Source: Agarilytica sp045430345 (GTDB lineage: Bacteria > Pseudomonadota > Gammaproteobacteria > Pseudomonadales > Cellvibrionaceae). Taken from it: 64,000 bases of DNA. Below are positions 7,772 through 16,365 of the stretch, piece after piece; within the stretch, counting starts at the first letter, position 1, and the number at the start of each line of letters is the position of its first letter. Made by a program: the position numbers and the translations under genes. The stretch is from NCBI GenBank assembly GCA_045430345.1, contig JAILXT010000001.1:930001-994000 (forward strand). The letters are read 5' to 3'. Under the pieces are notes generated by a model. It had not been told where the DNA came from and did no database searches. It worked only from the letters and a program-made list of their open reading frames with translations.

Positions 7772-10700
7772 TTACGAAGCTGCTAGTTCCGCAGCTTCAT
7801 CGACATTAACGGTTACCATTCGCGAAACACCCGGCTCATGCATCGTTACACCCAGTAGTTGATGCGCCATTTCCATCGCGATTTTATTATGCGTAATGTA
7901 AATAAATTGTACTTGTGAAGACATTTCTTCAACGATACGCGCGTAGCGACCCACGTTCGCATCATCCAAGGGTGCGTCTACTTCATCCAGCATACAGAAC
8001 GGTGCTGGATTCAAGCGAAAGATTGAAAATACCAAGGCAATCGCCGTCAGGGCTTTTTCACCACCAGAAAGCAAGTGAATGGTGCTGTTTTTCTTACCCG
8101 GAGGCCGCGCCATAATGGCGATACCGGTATCCAATAAATCTTCACCGGTAAGTTCCAAATAGGCATGACCACCACCGAACACTTTTGGAAACAATTCTTG
8201 CAGACCTGAATTCACCTGATCATAGGTTTCTTTAAATCGCGTACGTGTCTCACGGTCAATTTTCTTAATCGCGCCTTCCAAGGTTTCAAGCGCTTCTTGT
8301 AAGTCATCATTTTGCGCATCAAGATAATTCTTACGCTCAGATTCCGTTTTATATTCTTCGATCGCCGCCAAGTTAATAGGGCCTAGACGTGAAATGCGAT
8401 TACCGACTTTTTCCAGCGCTTGCTCTAGGCTTTCCTCGGTCATCTCTTCATCAAGACTTTCGACTACCGTTTCAATGTCGAGCTCTTCATCGGCTAATTG
8501 CTGTTTTAAATTTTGACGCTGTACATCGAGCGTTTGCGCTTGTAAGCGCGCCGCTTCCAAATTTGAACGTAAACCGCCAAGCACTTGCTCGACCTGGGTT
8601 CGGTTTTTTTCAGACGTACGTAAGGCGGCTTCAGACTCTTCCATTTCCTTACGTGCTTCACCGAGTCGCTGCTCCACGGATACACGCTTTTCGAGGTGGC
8701 CTTCGAGTTCTAACTGGTGCTCTGTCGCAGGCTCTTGGCTATCCGATAACGCCGCTTGCAAACTTTCTTTTCGCTCAGCCAAACGCTGCATCTGTTCTTT
8801 TAAGCGCGAAAGGCCTTGGCGAACGGATTCTAGCTGTGTTTTAACCGACTGGTGACGCATCGCCAGTGCATGGGACTTATCTTTATCGTGACGTGCCGCT
8901 TGCCGTGCGTGATCCAACTTACCGCGAATTTCGTCTCGCTGGCTCAGTAAAGTTTCGCGCTCAGTGGTATCCACTTCCATCGCTGCGATGGCATCATGTA
9001 GTTTGGTGCGTGCATCTACGAGGTTTTCGCTTTCAGCCGCCAGCTGCGCTTTTGCTTCATCAATATCGCGTTCGGTACGCTCACGCCCTTCAAGGACTTG
9101 TTCGACTTTCGCCTTTTTCCCGCTGAGCTGCGCTCGGATCTCACCGTGCTGCCGACCGTGAGACTCTATCTCCTTACGAAGCGATTCACGTTTCGTTTCA
9201 GCATCGCGTAATGTATTTTTAAGGTTATCGAGCTGCTCCGCTAGCTTCTCGCTCGTCTCTTCCAACGACTCAGCCGAGGCTTTTAAACGCTCTATTTCTT
9301 CTTTACGGGCAATAACACCGCTGTGTTCGTCACCCTCTTTAACCACTTTTACCCAATTTGGGCCGAGCCATAAGCCCTCTTTGGTAACAATCGACTCATT
9401 AGGTTTTAACGCTTTACGACGGCTGAGCGCATCAGAAAGCGAGTCAGCAATCAGGACACCATCAACCAAGGCGCTGATATCAATATCTGTACTGATTTTA
9501 CTGAGCAGGGTTTCGGCGCTCGCGCTAGGAGCGCTGCCGCCATGGACAAGCATTAGCTCGCCTTTTGATAAATCTTGAAGTTTTTGGCTAAGTCCATCTA
9601 TAGCACTTTCGGCATAAACCGCTTGCAGTGATTTCCCAAGCACAACTTCGGCAGCGACTTTCCAATCATCTTCAACCGAGATTTTTTCAACGAGTCGAGG
9701 ATAATCACTTAGCCCCTGAACTTCTAACCATTCATTCGCGGTTTCTGATTCACCTGCCAGCGCCGCTTGTTGAAGCGCTTCTAAAGAGGCCAAACGGCCT
9801 TTGGACGTTCTTAGCTCATCACGACACGTGTCGCGTTCGTCCGTCATGCTCTGCAGAGACTCGCGGTGCTCTTCGACCTGTTCTGACAAGGCTTCGATCT
9901 GGATATTCTTATCGTCCAGCTCTATTGTCGATTCTGCGAGCGTTTCTTCTAACTCATCGATCTCTTCTTTTACATCACCGACAACAAGGTTATCCCGCTC
10001 CGCTTCTAGCTTATCAATACGCTCAATAACGCGTTGTTGCACTTGATCGAGGTATTTAATACGCGACTGCTGCACTTCGGCTTGCTGCCGTGGTTCAGCC
10101 GCTTTCTGGTTGAAATGATCCCATTCTTGCTGCCAGACATGCATGCCTTCCTCAGCTTCAACGAGTGCACCACTGGAATCTTCTTCAGACTCCTTAATCA
10201 TTTCCAACTCAGGTTCAATTTCGAGAAGCTCTGCAGCCCAACCTTCGGCTTTCAATGCATCAGCACTTAAGTGCTCATCCGCTTCGGTGCAATCACGTGT
10301 TACCTGGTCCAGGTCGATTTTTAGCTGACGTTCACGCTCCTGGGCGTGCTGTATAGTTTGTTCAATACGCGCTATATCTGAACCGATCGCATAGTAGCGG
10401 CCCTGCACTTCATTAAACTTATCACTTAGCTCCGAATGCTCTGTGCGGTGCTTCTCGATCGCCGAATCATGATGCACTTGCTCGGTAACGCTCGCTTCTA
10501 CCGTTAACTCCAGCTCAGTAATGACCTTTTTCTTTTGATCTGCATCCGTGGCCAATAAGGCGTATCTTAATGCTTGAAGTTGCGATTTAAGTTCACGCTC
10601 TAACTTCTTGAATTCACTATATTTATTAGCTGCTTGAGACTGTCGCTCTAAGCGAGACAACTGACGTTCGAGTTCTTCACGTAAGTCGGTAAGCCGCTCT

Positions 10701-11272
10701 AGGTTCTCGCGTGTACGGTTCATCCGGTTTTCCGTATCACGGCGTCGCTCTTTGTATTTCGATATACCTGCCGCTTCTTCGATGTATACCCGTAGCTCTT
10801 CCGGCTTCGCTTCAATAAGGCGCGAGATCATGCCCTGCTCAATGATGGCGTAACTACGTGGGCCTAGGCCTGTCCCAAGAAAAATATCGGTAATATCACG
10901 GCGGCGACATTTATTGCCGTTGAGGTAGTAGAAGTTTTGGTTTTCTCGCGTGACCTTACGACGTACTGCGATTTCAGAATAACCGGCATACTCACCTGTC
11001 ACACTGCCATCAGAGTTATCAAATACAAGCTCGATGGAGGCTTGGCCGATAGGTTTACGGCTGCTGGAACCGTTGAAAATAACATCGGTCATCGCTTCAC
11101 CGCGAAGGTTTTTCGCGGAGGATTCGCCCATTACCCATCTCACGGCGTCAATGATATTAGATTTACCACAACCATTAGGGCCAACAACGGCGCTTAAATT
11201 ACTGGGAAAACCGACTGTCGTTGGGTCGACGAAGGATTTGAAGCCGGCTAGCTTAATGGATTTCAACCGCAT
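7772..11272 (-). CDS. smc: Chromosome partition protein SMC
   Basis: A 1166-residue SMC ATPase that compacts and segregates chromosomes. The N-terminal head has Walker A GPNGCGKSN (31-39). Two long coiled-coil arms flank a hinge at about residues 515-660. The C-terminal head carries the ABC signature LLSGGEKALTAIALVFSIF and Walker B CMLDEVDAPLDDANV. The size is normal. The presence of true SMC rather than MukB excludes Enterobacteriaceae and Vibrionaceae. smc heads the smc-zipA-ligA block; the upstream 297-base gap should contain its promoter. Confidence 0.98.
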   Translation of the reverse strand: MRLKSIKLAGFKSFVDPTTVGFPSNLSAVVGPNGCGKSNIIDAVRWVMGESSAKNLRGEAMTDVIFNGSSSRKPIGQASIELVFDNSDGSVTGEYAGYSEIAVRRKVTRENQNFYYLNGNKCRRRDITDIFLGTGLGPRSYAIIEQGMISRLIEAKPEELRVYIEEAAGISKYKERRRDTENRMNRTRENLERLTDLREELERQLSRLERQSQAANKYSEFKKLERELKSQLQALRYALLATDADQKKKVITELELTVEASVTEQVHHDSAIEKHRTEHSELSDKFNEVQGRYYAIGSDIARIEQTIQHAQERERQLKIDLDQVTRDCTEADEHLSADALKAEGWAAELLEIEPELEMIKESEEDSSGALVEAEEGMHVWQQEWDHFNQKAAEPRQQAEVQQSRIKYLDQVQQRVIERIDKLEAERDNLVVGDVKEEIDELEETLAESTIELDDKNIQIEALSEQVEEHRESLQSMTDERDTCRDELRTSKGRLASLEALQQAALAGESETANEWLEVQGLSDYPRLVEKISVEDDWKVAAEVVLGKSLQAVYAESAIDGLSQKLQDLSKGELMLVHGGSAPSASAETLLSKISTDIDISALVDGVLIADSLSDALSRRKALKPNESIVTKEGLWLGPNWVKVVKEGDEHSGVIARKEEIERLKASAESLEETSEKLAEQLDNLKNTLRDAETKRESLRKEIESHGRQHGEIRAQLSGKKAKVEQVLEGRERTERDIDEAKAQLAAESENLVDARTKLHDAIAAMEVDTTERETLLSQRDEIRGKLDHARQAARHDKDKSHALAMRHQSVKTQLESVRQGLSRLKEQMQRLAERKESLQAALSDSQEPATEHQLELEGHLEKRVSVEQRLGEARKEMEESEAALRTSEKNRTQVEQVLGGLRSNLEAARLQAQTLDVQRQNLKQQLADEELDIETVVESLDEEMTEESLEQALEKVGNRISRLGPINLAAIEEYKTESERKNYLDAQNDDLQEALETLEGAIKKIDRETRTRFKETYDQVNSGLQELFPKVFGGGHAYLELTGEDLLDTGIAIMARPPGKKNSTIHLLSGGEKALTAIALVFSIFRLNPAPFCMLDEVDAPLDDANVGRYARIVEEMSSQVQFIYITHNKIAMEMAHQLLGVTMHEPGVSRMVTVNVDEAAELAAS

Positions 11273-11569
11273 GTTTGTTCGCTTATGGTCATTTATTATT
11301 CGTTGGTATTGAAGCGCTTTAGCACGGCTCTCGGTCTAGCAACGATTTTCTAGGAATTCTGCCAGAGCGCTCGCCACATTGATGGTAATTTAACCACCAC
11401 GTTATGATCGCCCTTTAGCCCCATATTTTTTCTGTGAAAACCCGCGATTCTACACCCTAAAACTGAAGGAATCACGCGAAAACGCACCCCAATACCCCGC
11501 TAAAAACTTACGCCAGGGATGAGGTCACAACACTTAAAAAACACGCGAATTAGGATAGATAGTAATCTA
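11273..11569. other. Gene-free gap between ccmI and smc
   Basis: About 300 bases with no supported gene. It should contain the leftward smc promoter. Right after the ccmI stop, a weak 6-bp AT-rich stem (ATAGAT/ATCTAT, loop of 4, near 11553-11568) is visible, without a strong U-tract. I see no convincing promoter boxes, RNA gene or repeat. Confidence 0.5.
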
Positions 11570-12826
11570 TTATTTGGAGGGAATTTGTTCACTTATTTTA
11601 AGCTTAATCGGCGCCTTTTGGCTGGAGACAATAATCGGCCCCTGCTTCGCCTGCCAATCCCCGGGTTGGGGGGTTGCACTACCCGAAGAGGAAACCCGTG
11701 CGATTACCTCAATTTGAGGGAACGCCGTAAGATCCATCCCTTTCATCATCGACATTGAGTTATCTAAAGTCAGCGTTACAGGCAATTGCGCCACTGTTAC
11801 CTTCTGAATAGCCAACGGCATCGGCGGCCCCTGGAATGCCCTCGCATAAACAAATACCGTATCCGTCTTATTCACATTCGCCACAGACTTACCCAAAGAC
11901 ACTTTTACAGTAACAGAGAGTTCATTCTGATCATCGGCTGTGGCCTGCTCACCACTTTTGGATAACGCAACGGTCGAACGTGCGATGCCACCGTTCAAAG
12001 CCTTTGCCGCGTCGGAATCAGGATCTAGCTGCACGACGGCCTTTTTCCAATGGTCAATCGCCGTTTGATACTCCCCAGAACGGTAAGCATCAATACCCGC
12101 CAACCCCAATGCTGTGGGCATATTCGGCGCGACCGCCAAAACTTCATTCGCATGTTTACGCACTTCTGGCGTGATGGTGTTACCCGCCCTCAGAAACAAT
12201 GCTTGGGCCAACTCGGCTTTAATAGTTGGCGCATTTGGTTCGATTTTCAATACCTGACGGTAGGCACGCACAGCTTCCTCAAATGAGCCTTGCTCAATTG
12301 CCGTAGATGCCAATAGATACCAGTTTTGGGCATTGTCTGGTTTTTCTTTTACACGAGACTGAAGCGACGCAATCAATTCATCAGTAAGTGCCGTGAGACC
12401 TTCCGTAGGCGCATGAACACGTGTAGTTGCCAGTTGGTAGATCTCCCAATCCTTCTTCGCGCCCAACATTGAGTACAGCAACATTGAAAAAATAGGCAAA
12501 AGAAAGACGAGCGTTAAAACAGGAATCCGGCTTTTAAACGACGATATGATGGGGCGGTCGCTCATATCACTTCCCATATGATTCTCTTCGACCATGGTTT
12601 TTTCTAGATCACGCTTTAAACCTTCAAGCTCGGCAGCGTCAATTTCACCACGCACAAGCGTCTGCTCCAGCTCATCGACATGATCTTGATAAACATCTTC
12701 ATTACTATCGGTGCGAGTATTTGATCGTAGTTCCTGCCGGTATTTTTTGGCTAAAAACACGGTGGGCCAAACCACAAAAACAGCGGCTAATATATTTACC
12801 AATAAAAAAACTTGCCAAAATTCCAT
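11570..12826 (-). CDS. ccmI: Cytochrome c maturation protein CcmI (CycH-like)
   Basis: A 418-residue inner-membrane protein that holds apocytochrome c for heme attachment together with CcmF and CcmH. There are two membrane helices (about residues 5-24 and 96-115) with the cytoplasmic leucine-zipper-like loop between them (VDELEQTLVRGEIDAAELEG). Periplasmic TPR repeats follow (NAQNWYLLASTAIEQGSFEE, then AVRAYRQVLKIEPNAP). The C-terminal ~120 residues form the separate CycH-type domain. The 46-base gap after ccmH supports a ccmH-ccmI unit. The frame is intact. Confidence 0.93.
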   Translation of the reverse strand: MEFWQVFLLVNILAAVFVVWPTVFLAKKYRQELRSNTRTDSNEDVYQDHVDELEQTLVRGEIDAAELEGLKRDLEKTMVEENHMGSDMSDRPIISSFKSRIPVLTLVFLLPIFSMLLYSMLGAKKDWEIYQLATTRVHAPTEGLTALTDELIASLQSRVKEKPDNAQNWYLLASTAIEQGSFEEAVRAYRQVLKIEPNAPTIKAELAQALFLRAGNTITPEVRKHANEVLAVAPNMPTALGLAGIDAYRSGEYQTAIDHWKKAVVQLDPDSDAAKALNGGIARSTVALSKSGEQATADDQNELSVTVKVSLGKSVANVNKTDTVFVYARAFQGPPMPLAIQKVTVAQLPVTLTLDNSMSMMKGMDLTAFPQIEVIARVSSSGSATPQPGDWQAKQGPIIVSSQKAPIKLKISEQIPSK

Positions 12827-12872
12827 AGATGCTTCTATTTAAATCATTAATTATGCGTTTAGTGATAACGAG

Positions 12873-13412
12873 TTAGACATCACGCTTTGTATTAGTATTT
12901 TCATCAGGCCCGGAGCTTTGATCTTCCGAAGCCCCTTCTGGCGCTTCGGCCTCTCCACTCACAATATCGCCAGGCAAGATGCCGCTATCATCTGATGACT
13001 CACTATCTTCTTCGTCATCAAGAATTTCCGTTTTCATGCGTTTTATAAGAATAAAACCGAAAATCAGTAGACCAAGCGCCATCATGACCACAGGCCCGAG
13101 CCAAAGAACAACCGTATTACTCTGAACAGGGGGACGATACAAAATAAAATCCCCATACAACGCCACCATCTGGGTTCTTATTTCTTCGTCGTTTTTGCCT
13201 TCATGAATCAGACGGGCAACTTCGCGCCTAAGGTCTTGGGAAATTTGGGAATTGGAATCAATTAAATTCTGGTTCTGGCACTTAGGGCAACGCAGCTCAT
13301 AGGTGAGACGATGATAGCGCTCGCGCTCGACTTCGTCGTCGAATTCAACAACATCGATCGCAAAGACCGAAACACTCATTGAAATAAAGAGTAGAAAACT
13401 TAGAAATTTCAC
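12873..13412 (-). CDS. ccmH: Cytochrome c maturation protein CcmH (CcmL-type)
   Basis: A 179-residue thioredox subunit of the heme lyase complex. It has a signal peptide (about 1-18), then the family signature LRCPKCQNQNL with redox cysteines Cys42 and Cys45. A short helical domain follows (REVARLIHEGKNDEEIRTQM), one membrane helix (about 104-124), and an acidic cytoplasmic tail. It reduces the apocytochrome CXXCH motif in the periplasm. In most relatives this gene follows ccmG directly; here about 2.4 kb with two other genes lies between them. Confidence 0.95.
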   Translation of the reverse strand: MKFLSFLLFISMSVSVFAIDVVEFDDEVERERYHRLTYELRCPKCQNQNLIDSNSQISQDLRREVARLIHEGKNDEEIRTQMVALYGDFILYRPPVQSNTVVLWLGPVVMMALGLLIFGFILIKRMKTEILDDEEDSESSDDSGILPGDIVSGEAEAPEGASEDQSSGPDENTNTKRDV

Positions 13413-13541
13413 ATGGACCCCCGAATTAGCGGCCCAGTATACCAGCGCTTCAACATTTCACACTAGGAAGCACACATCAAAAGAACGGAAGAAAAAACCA
13501 CACAGAAAGAAAGCGTACTACGCGATCTAGCGCGGGACCCG

Positions 13542-13982
13542 CTAGAAATCGAAACTGTAACTACCTAAACCGTCTAGCGTGATTTTAAATTCTCGGTCGG
13601 TTTCTTCGTAGAAGTGCTTAGCCTTAACCTTAAGCAAGCGACAATCAACACCATCGACGCACTTCGGCATTTCGAGGTCATATTCTGGACGAATATTAAG
13701 CTCCTTCACACTCATAGAATATGCTGTTTCACCATCATCTAAAATCCATTGAATATAAAGTTTATCGCGGCCTTCTTTGTATTCGGTAAGCAGGAATTTA
13801 AAGCTTCCCGTCACACCTTCGTGCTTCCAGGCACCCCCCGCCCATTCAGCCAATACACGCTCATCTAATTTTTCTGGGTTTACAAAAGCATCACGGCGCG
13901 ACCAATCCTCTGTAGATTTCGGCTGCGCTAGCCCTGCCATTGAAACAAGAAACAAAATACTGAATAAAGAGACTTTCAACAT
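13542..13982 (-). CDS. Predicted secreted hypothetical protein
   Basis: A 146-residue protein with a clear signal peptide (MLKVSLFSILFLVSMAGLAQ). The mature part is a small soluble periplasmic domain with many Trp and Tyr residues and a Cys pair (PKCVDGVDCRLL) that may form a disulfide. The family is not recognised. It lies between the PHB depolymerase terminator and ccmH, so it probably has its own promoter in 13983-14083 or is read from there into ccmH. Confidence 0.65.
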   Translation of the reverse strand: MLKVSLFSILFLVSMAGLAQPKSTEDWSRRDAFVNPEKLDERVLAEWAGGAWKHEGVTGSFKFLLTEYKEGRDKLYIQWILDDGETAYSMSVKELNIRPEYDLEMPKCVDGVDCRLLKVKAKHFYEETDREFKITLDGLGSYSFDF

Positions 13983-14083
13983 GTGAGCACCTGAATATAA
14001 AACGGTAATAGTGTCTATTGTTAGACAACGCCGCCTGCGACGTTAACCCGATAGCCTATAGGATACATTAAAACTGCAGACAT

Positions 14084-14111
14084 AAAAAAAGCATCCGAAG
14101 ATGCTTTTTAA
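14084..14111 (-). terminator. Rho-independent terminator after PHB depolymerase gene
   Basis: Read on the minus strand, the stem AAAGCATC / GATGCTTT closes on a UUCG-type tetraloop (TTCG) and is followed by seven T residues. It starts 18 bases after the stop of the depolymerase gene. This is a textbook intrinsic terminator and would separate that gene from the downstream secreted protein gene and ccmH-ccmI. Confidence 0.9.
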
Positions 14112-14128
14112 CGCGCAATCAGCAAAAA

Positions 14129-15433
14129 CTATTTTGCAGCAGCGAATAATTGTGGGTTTTTCTTCTGAAATGCCGCTTCTTTCTTGGTATCCAGATAAGT
14201 ACGCATGAATTCCATAACGCGAGGATGAATCTCTTCACGGAAACGCGAACCGCTGAATACACCGTAATGACCAACACCAGGTTGAACATAATCTTGCTGC
14301 ATATCATCAGGCAGGCCTGTACACAGTGCATGCGCAGCCTGAGTTTGGCCGATACCAGAAATATCGTCTTTCTCGCCTTCAATTGTAAACAGCGCGGTTT
14401 TAGTGATCCCCGCTGGCTTCACGAGTTTACCTCGGTGCATCAGTTTACCTTCCGGTAATTTATGCTCTTGGAAAATATCGCGAATCGTTTGCAAATAGAA
14501 CTCTTCCGTCAAATCTAGCACGGCCAGATATTCGTTATAGAACTCTTCGTGACGTTTAGCATTATCACAATCACCTTCCACCAAGTGATTAAAATAATCC
14601 TTATGCGCTGATACGTGTCGAGATCGATTCATCGTGATAAAGCCACCCAACTGTAAGAAGCCAGGATAAACACGTCTCATCGCACCCTTATTTGGCCAAG
14701 GCACAGAATAAATGACATTATCTTTGAACCAATCGTAACTGCGCTCCCAAGCGATTTTATTGGGCACCGTAGGGGAAAGGCGCGTATCAATTGGGGAGCC
14801 GACAATCGTCATAGACGAAGGTACAAATTCAGAATTGTTTTCAGACATGACTGACACCGCTGCAAGCACAGATGGTCCAGGCTGACATACCGCAAACACG
14901 TGTGCATCAGGACCCACAGTTTCAATCATTTCAATCACATAATCGATGTAGTCGTTCATATCGAAACGACCATCGCTTAACGGTACGTTACGCGCATCGG
15001 CCCAATCACTGACAAACACTTCGTGCTCAGGCAGAAAGGTCTCAACGGTTCCGCGTAACAACGTCGCATAGTGGCCAGACAAAGGCGCCACAATCAATAC
15101 TCGAGGATCGACGCTATTTTTACCTGTAGCTTTCGCTTTGTTAGCGGCGTCACGCTCAAAATGGAGAAGGCGGGCAAAGGGTTTTTCCCAAACAACATGC
15201 TCCTTGACGGGCACGCTAACACCGTTGATCGTTGTCGAATCCAAGCCCCACTCAGGCTTTTCGTAACGACGGGTTACGGCTTCAAACAGGTCACATGCAG
15301 CGGAAACATTTTTTCCCGCCCAGGTATATGACATTGGGTTATATGGAGACTGGCAAAATCGCTTGTTGAAATCCACTAGATGCCGCAATGGACCGACTAC
15401 CGCATGGTTCATTTCATAAGCATGATATAACAT
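14129..15433 (-). CDS. phaZ: Intracellular polyhydroxyalkanoate depolymerase
   Basis: A 434-residue alpha/beta-hydrolase of the intracellular PHB depolymerase family, which breaks down stored polyhydroxybutyrate. There is no signal peptide. The nucleophile elbow is FAVCQPGPSVLA, with Cys183 in place of the usual serine, as in Ralstonia-type PhaZ1. The N-terminal region (MLYHAYEMNHAVVGPLRHL) and the segment VLIVAPLSGHYATLLRGTVE are family hallmarks. The C-terminal GVGHYGVFSGSRFREEI supplies the catalytic His. It sits between ccmG and ccmH, with its own upstream gap and a strong terminator, so it is a separate unit inside the ccm region. Confidence 0.93.
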   Translation of the reverse strand: MLYHAYEMNHAVVGPLRHLVDFNKRFCQSPYNPMSYTWAGKNVSAACDLFEAVTRRYEKPEWGLDSTTINGVSVPVKEHVVWEKPFARLLHFERDAANKAKATGKNSVDPRVLIVAPLSGHYATLLRGTVETFLPEHEVFVSDWADARNVPLSDGRFDMNDYIDYVIEMIETVGPDAHVFAVCQPGPSVLAAVSVMSENNSEFVPSSMTIVGSPIDTRLSPTVPNKIAWERSYDWFKDNVIYSVPWPNKGAMRRVYPGFLQLGGFITMNRSRHVSAHKDYFNHLVEGDCDNAKRHEEFYNEYLAVLDLTEEFYLQTIRDIFQEHKLPEGKLMHRGKLVKPAGITKTALFTIEGEKDDISGIGQTQAAHALCTGLPDDMQQDYVQPGVGHYGVFSGSRFREEIHPRVMEFMRTYLDTKKEAAFQKKNPQLFAAAK

Positions 15434-15846
15434 TCAAAACCCCCTCTACCTCGAGAATTGGACTGCCTTTATATGATATTAACAAGGAAATGCTGCAGAG
15501 CAAAACCTGGCGTTAATTTTCTTATTCTTTACGACAATATAGTCTAATGCTGAGTCTTTTTAAAACAAACATTCATAATATTGTCGTATAAATGTATATT
15601 TCTTGGACAAAAACATCAAAATTCCGTTGTTTTTTGCGCCACAGCACCAATATACACCTATTTGACGTCAGAAGAAAAGTCGACCTTGGTGTGGCCACCC
15701 TAAAAGCGATTTCTGTCAAATATTAGATTTTTGTGCCACAGCTATAGTAGCCGATATTGCAGGTGCGAATACCCCCATACGAAGGTAAATAAGCACCCAA
15801 AAATTGCCAAAAGGAACTTGATACGATTAATTAGATATTGGAATAA
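15434..15846. other. 413-base gap between ccmG and PHB depolymerase gene
   Basis: No gene is visible here. The left part should hold the leftward promoter of the depolymerase gene. The gap is AT-rich and contains one long inverted repeat, listed separately. Its right part follows the ccmG stop; I see no clear intrinsic terminator for the ccmA-G transcript. Confidence 0.5.
15530..15588. promoter_or_regulatory. Inverted repeat, possible operator
   Basis: Two perfect 11-base arms, TACGACAATAT at 15530-15540 and ATATTGTCGTA at 15578-15588, are separated by 37 bases. The site is about 100-155 bases upstream of the depolymerase start. Arms this far apart suit a pair of protein-binding half-sites better than an RNA hairpin. 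The regulator is unknown. Confidence 0.4.
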
Positions 15847-16365
15847 CTAGAGCTTGGATAGAATAGGTACAAATTGGTCGTGCCACACGCGCTCGTTCAA
15901 ATCACCCGCATGACGAAATAAAATCGTTCCGGCCGGATCGACAAGAAATGTTTCTGGAGCCCCGTAAACCCCAAGGTGTAAACCTAGACGACCATCCGCA
16001 TCCTCGATGTTGAGAATATAGGGGTCGCCCAAACGCTCGAGCCAGTTAAGCGCTTTGGCATTCTCATCCTTGTAATTCAAGCCGACGATACGGACCCCCT
16101 GCTCCGCGAGCTTTACCAAATAAGGGTGCTCATGGATGCAGGTCGGACACCACGTGGCCCACACGTTCAAAATAAAAGGCTCTCCGATGAGCTCGTCCCG
16201 CGTAACCAACTCGCCGCCTTTTAAGCGCGGTAAATCAAACGACGGGAAAGGTTTTCCTATTAATGCGGATGGCAAGTGATTAGGGTCGTTTTTCAAACCG
16301 ATGGCGAGAAATATACCCATCACAATAAACACCATGAGCGGTATAAATAGCTTTATTCGGCTCAT
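15847..16365 (-). CDS. ccmG: Cytochrome c maturation thioredoxin CcmG (DsbE)
   Basis: A 172-residue membrane-anchored thioredoxin-like protein. An N-terminal helix (about 5-23) anchors it; the periplasmic domain carries WATWCPTC, with Cys73 and Cys76. It also has the family segment GVYGAPETFLVD with the cis-proline-side acidic region. It passes electrons to CcmH or apocytochrome. Its start overlaps the ccmF stop by 4 bases (ATGA), so it belongs to the ccmA-G operon. Confidence 0.96.
   Translation of the reverse strand: MSRIKLFIPLMVFIVMGIFLAIGLKNDPNHLPSALIGKPFPSFDLPRLKGGELVTRDELIGEPFILNVWATWCPTCIHEHPYLVKLAEQGVRIVGLNYKDENAKALNWLERLGDPYILNIEDADGRLGLHLGVYGAPETFLVDPAGTILFRHAGDLNERVWHDQFVPILSKL

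Noticed and set aside
8389..10328. Several long plus-strand frames inside smc
   Set aside because: They are antisense shadows of the coiled-coil coding sequence with no start signal or recognisable protein features.
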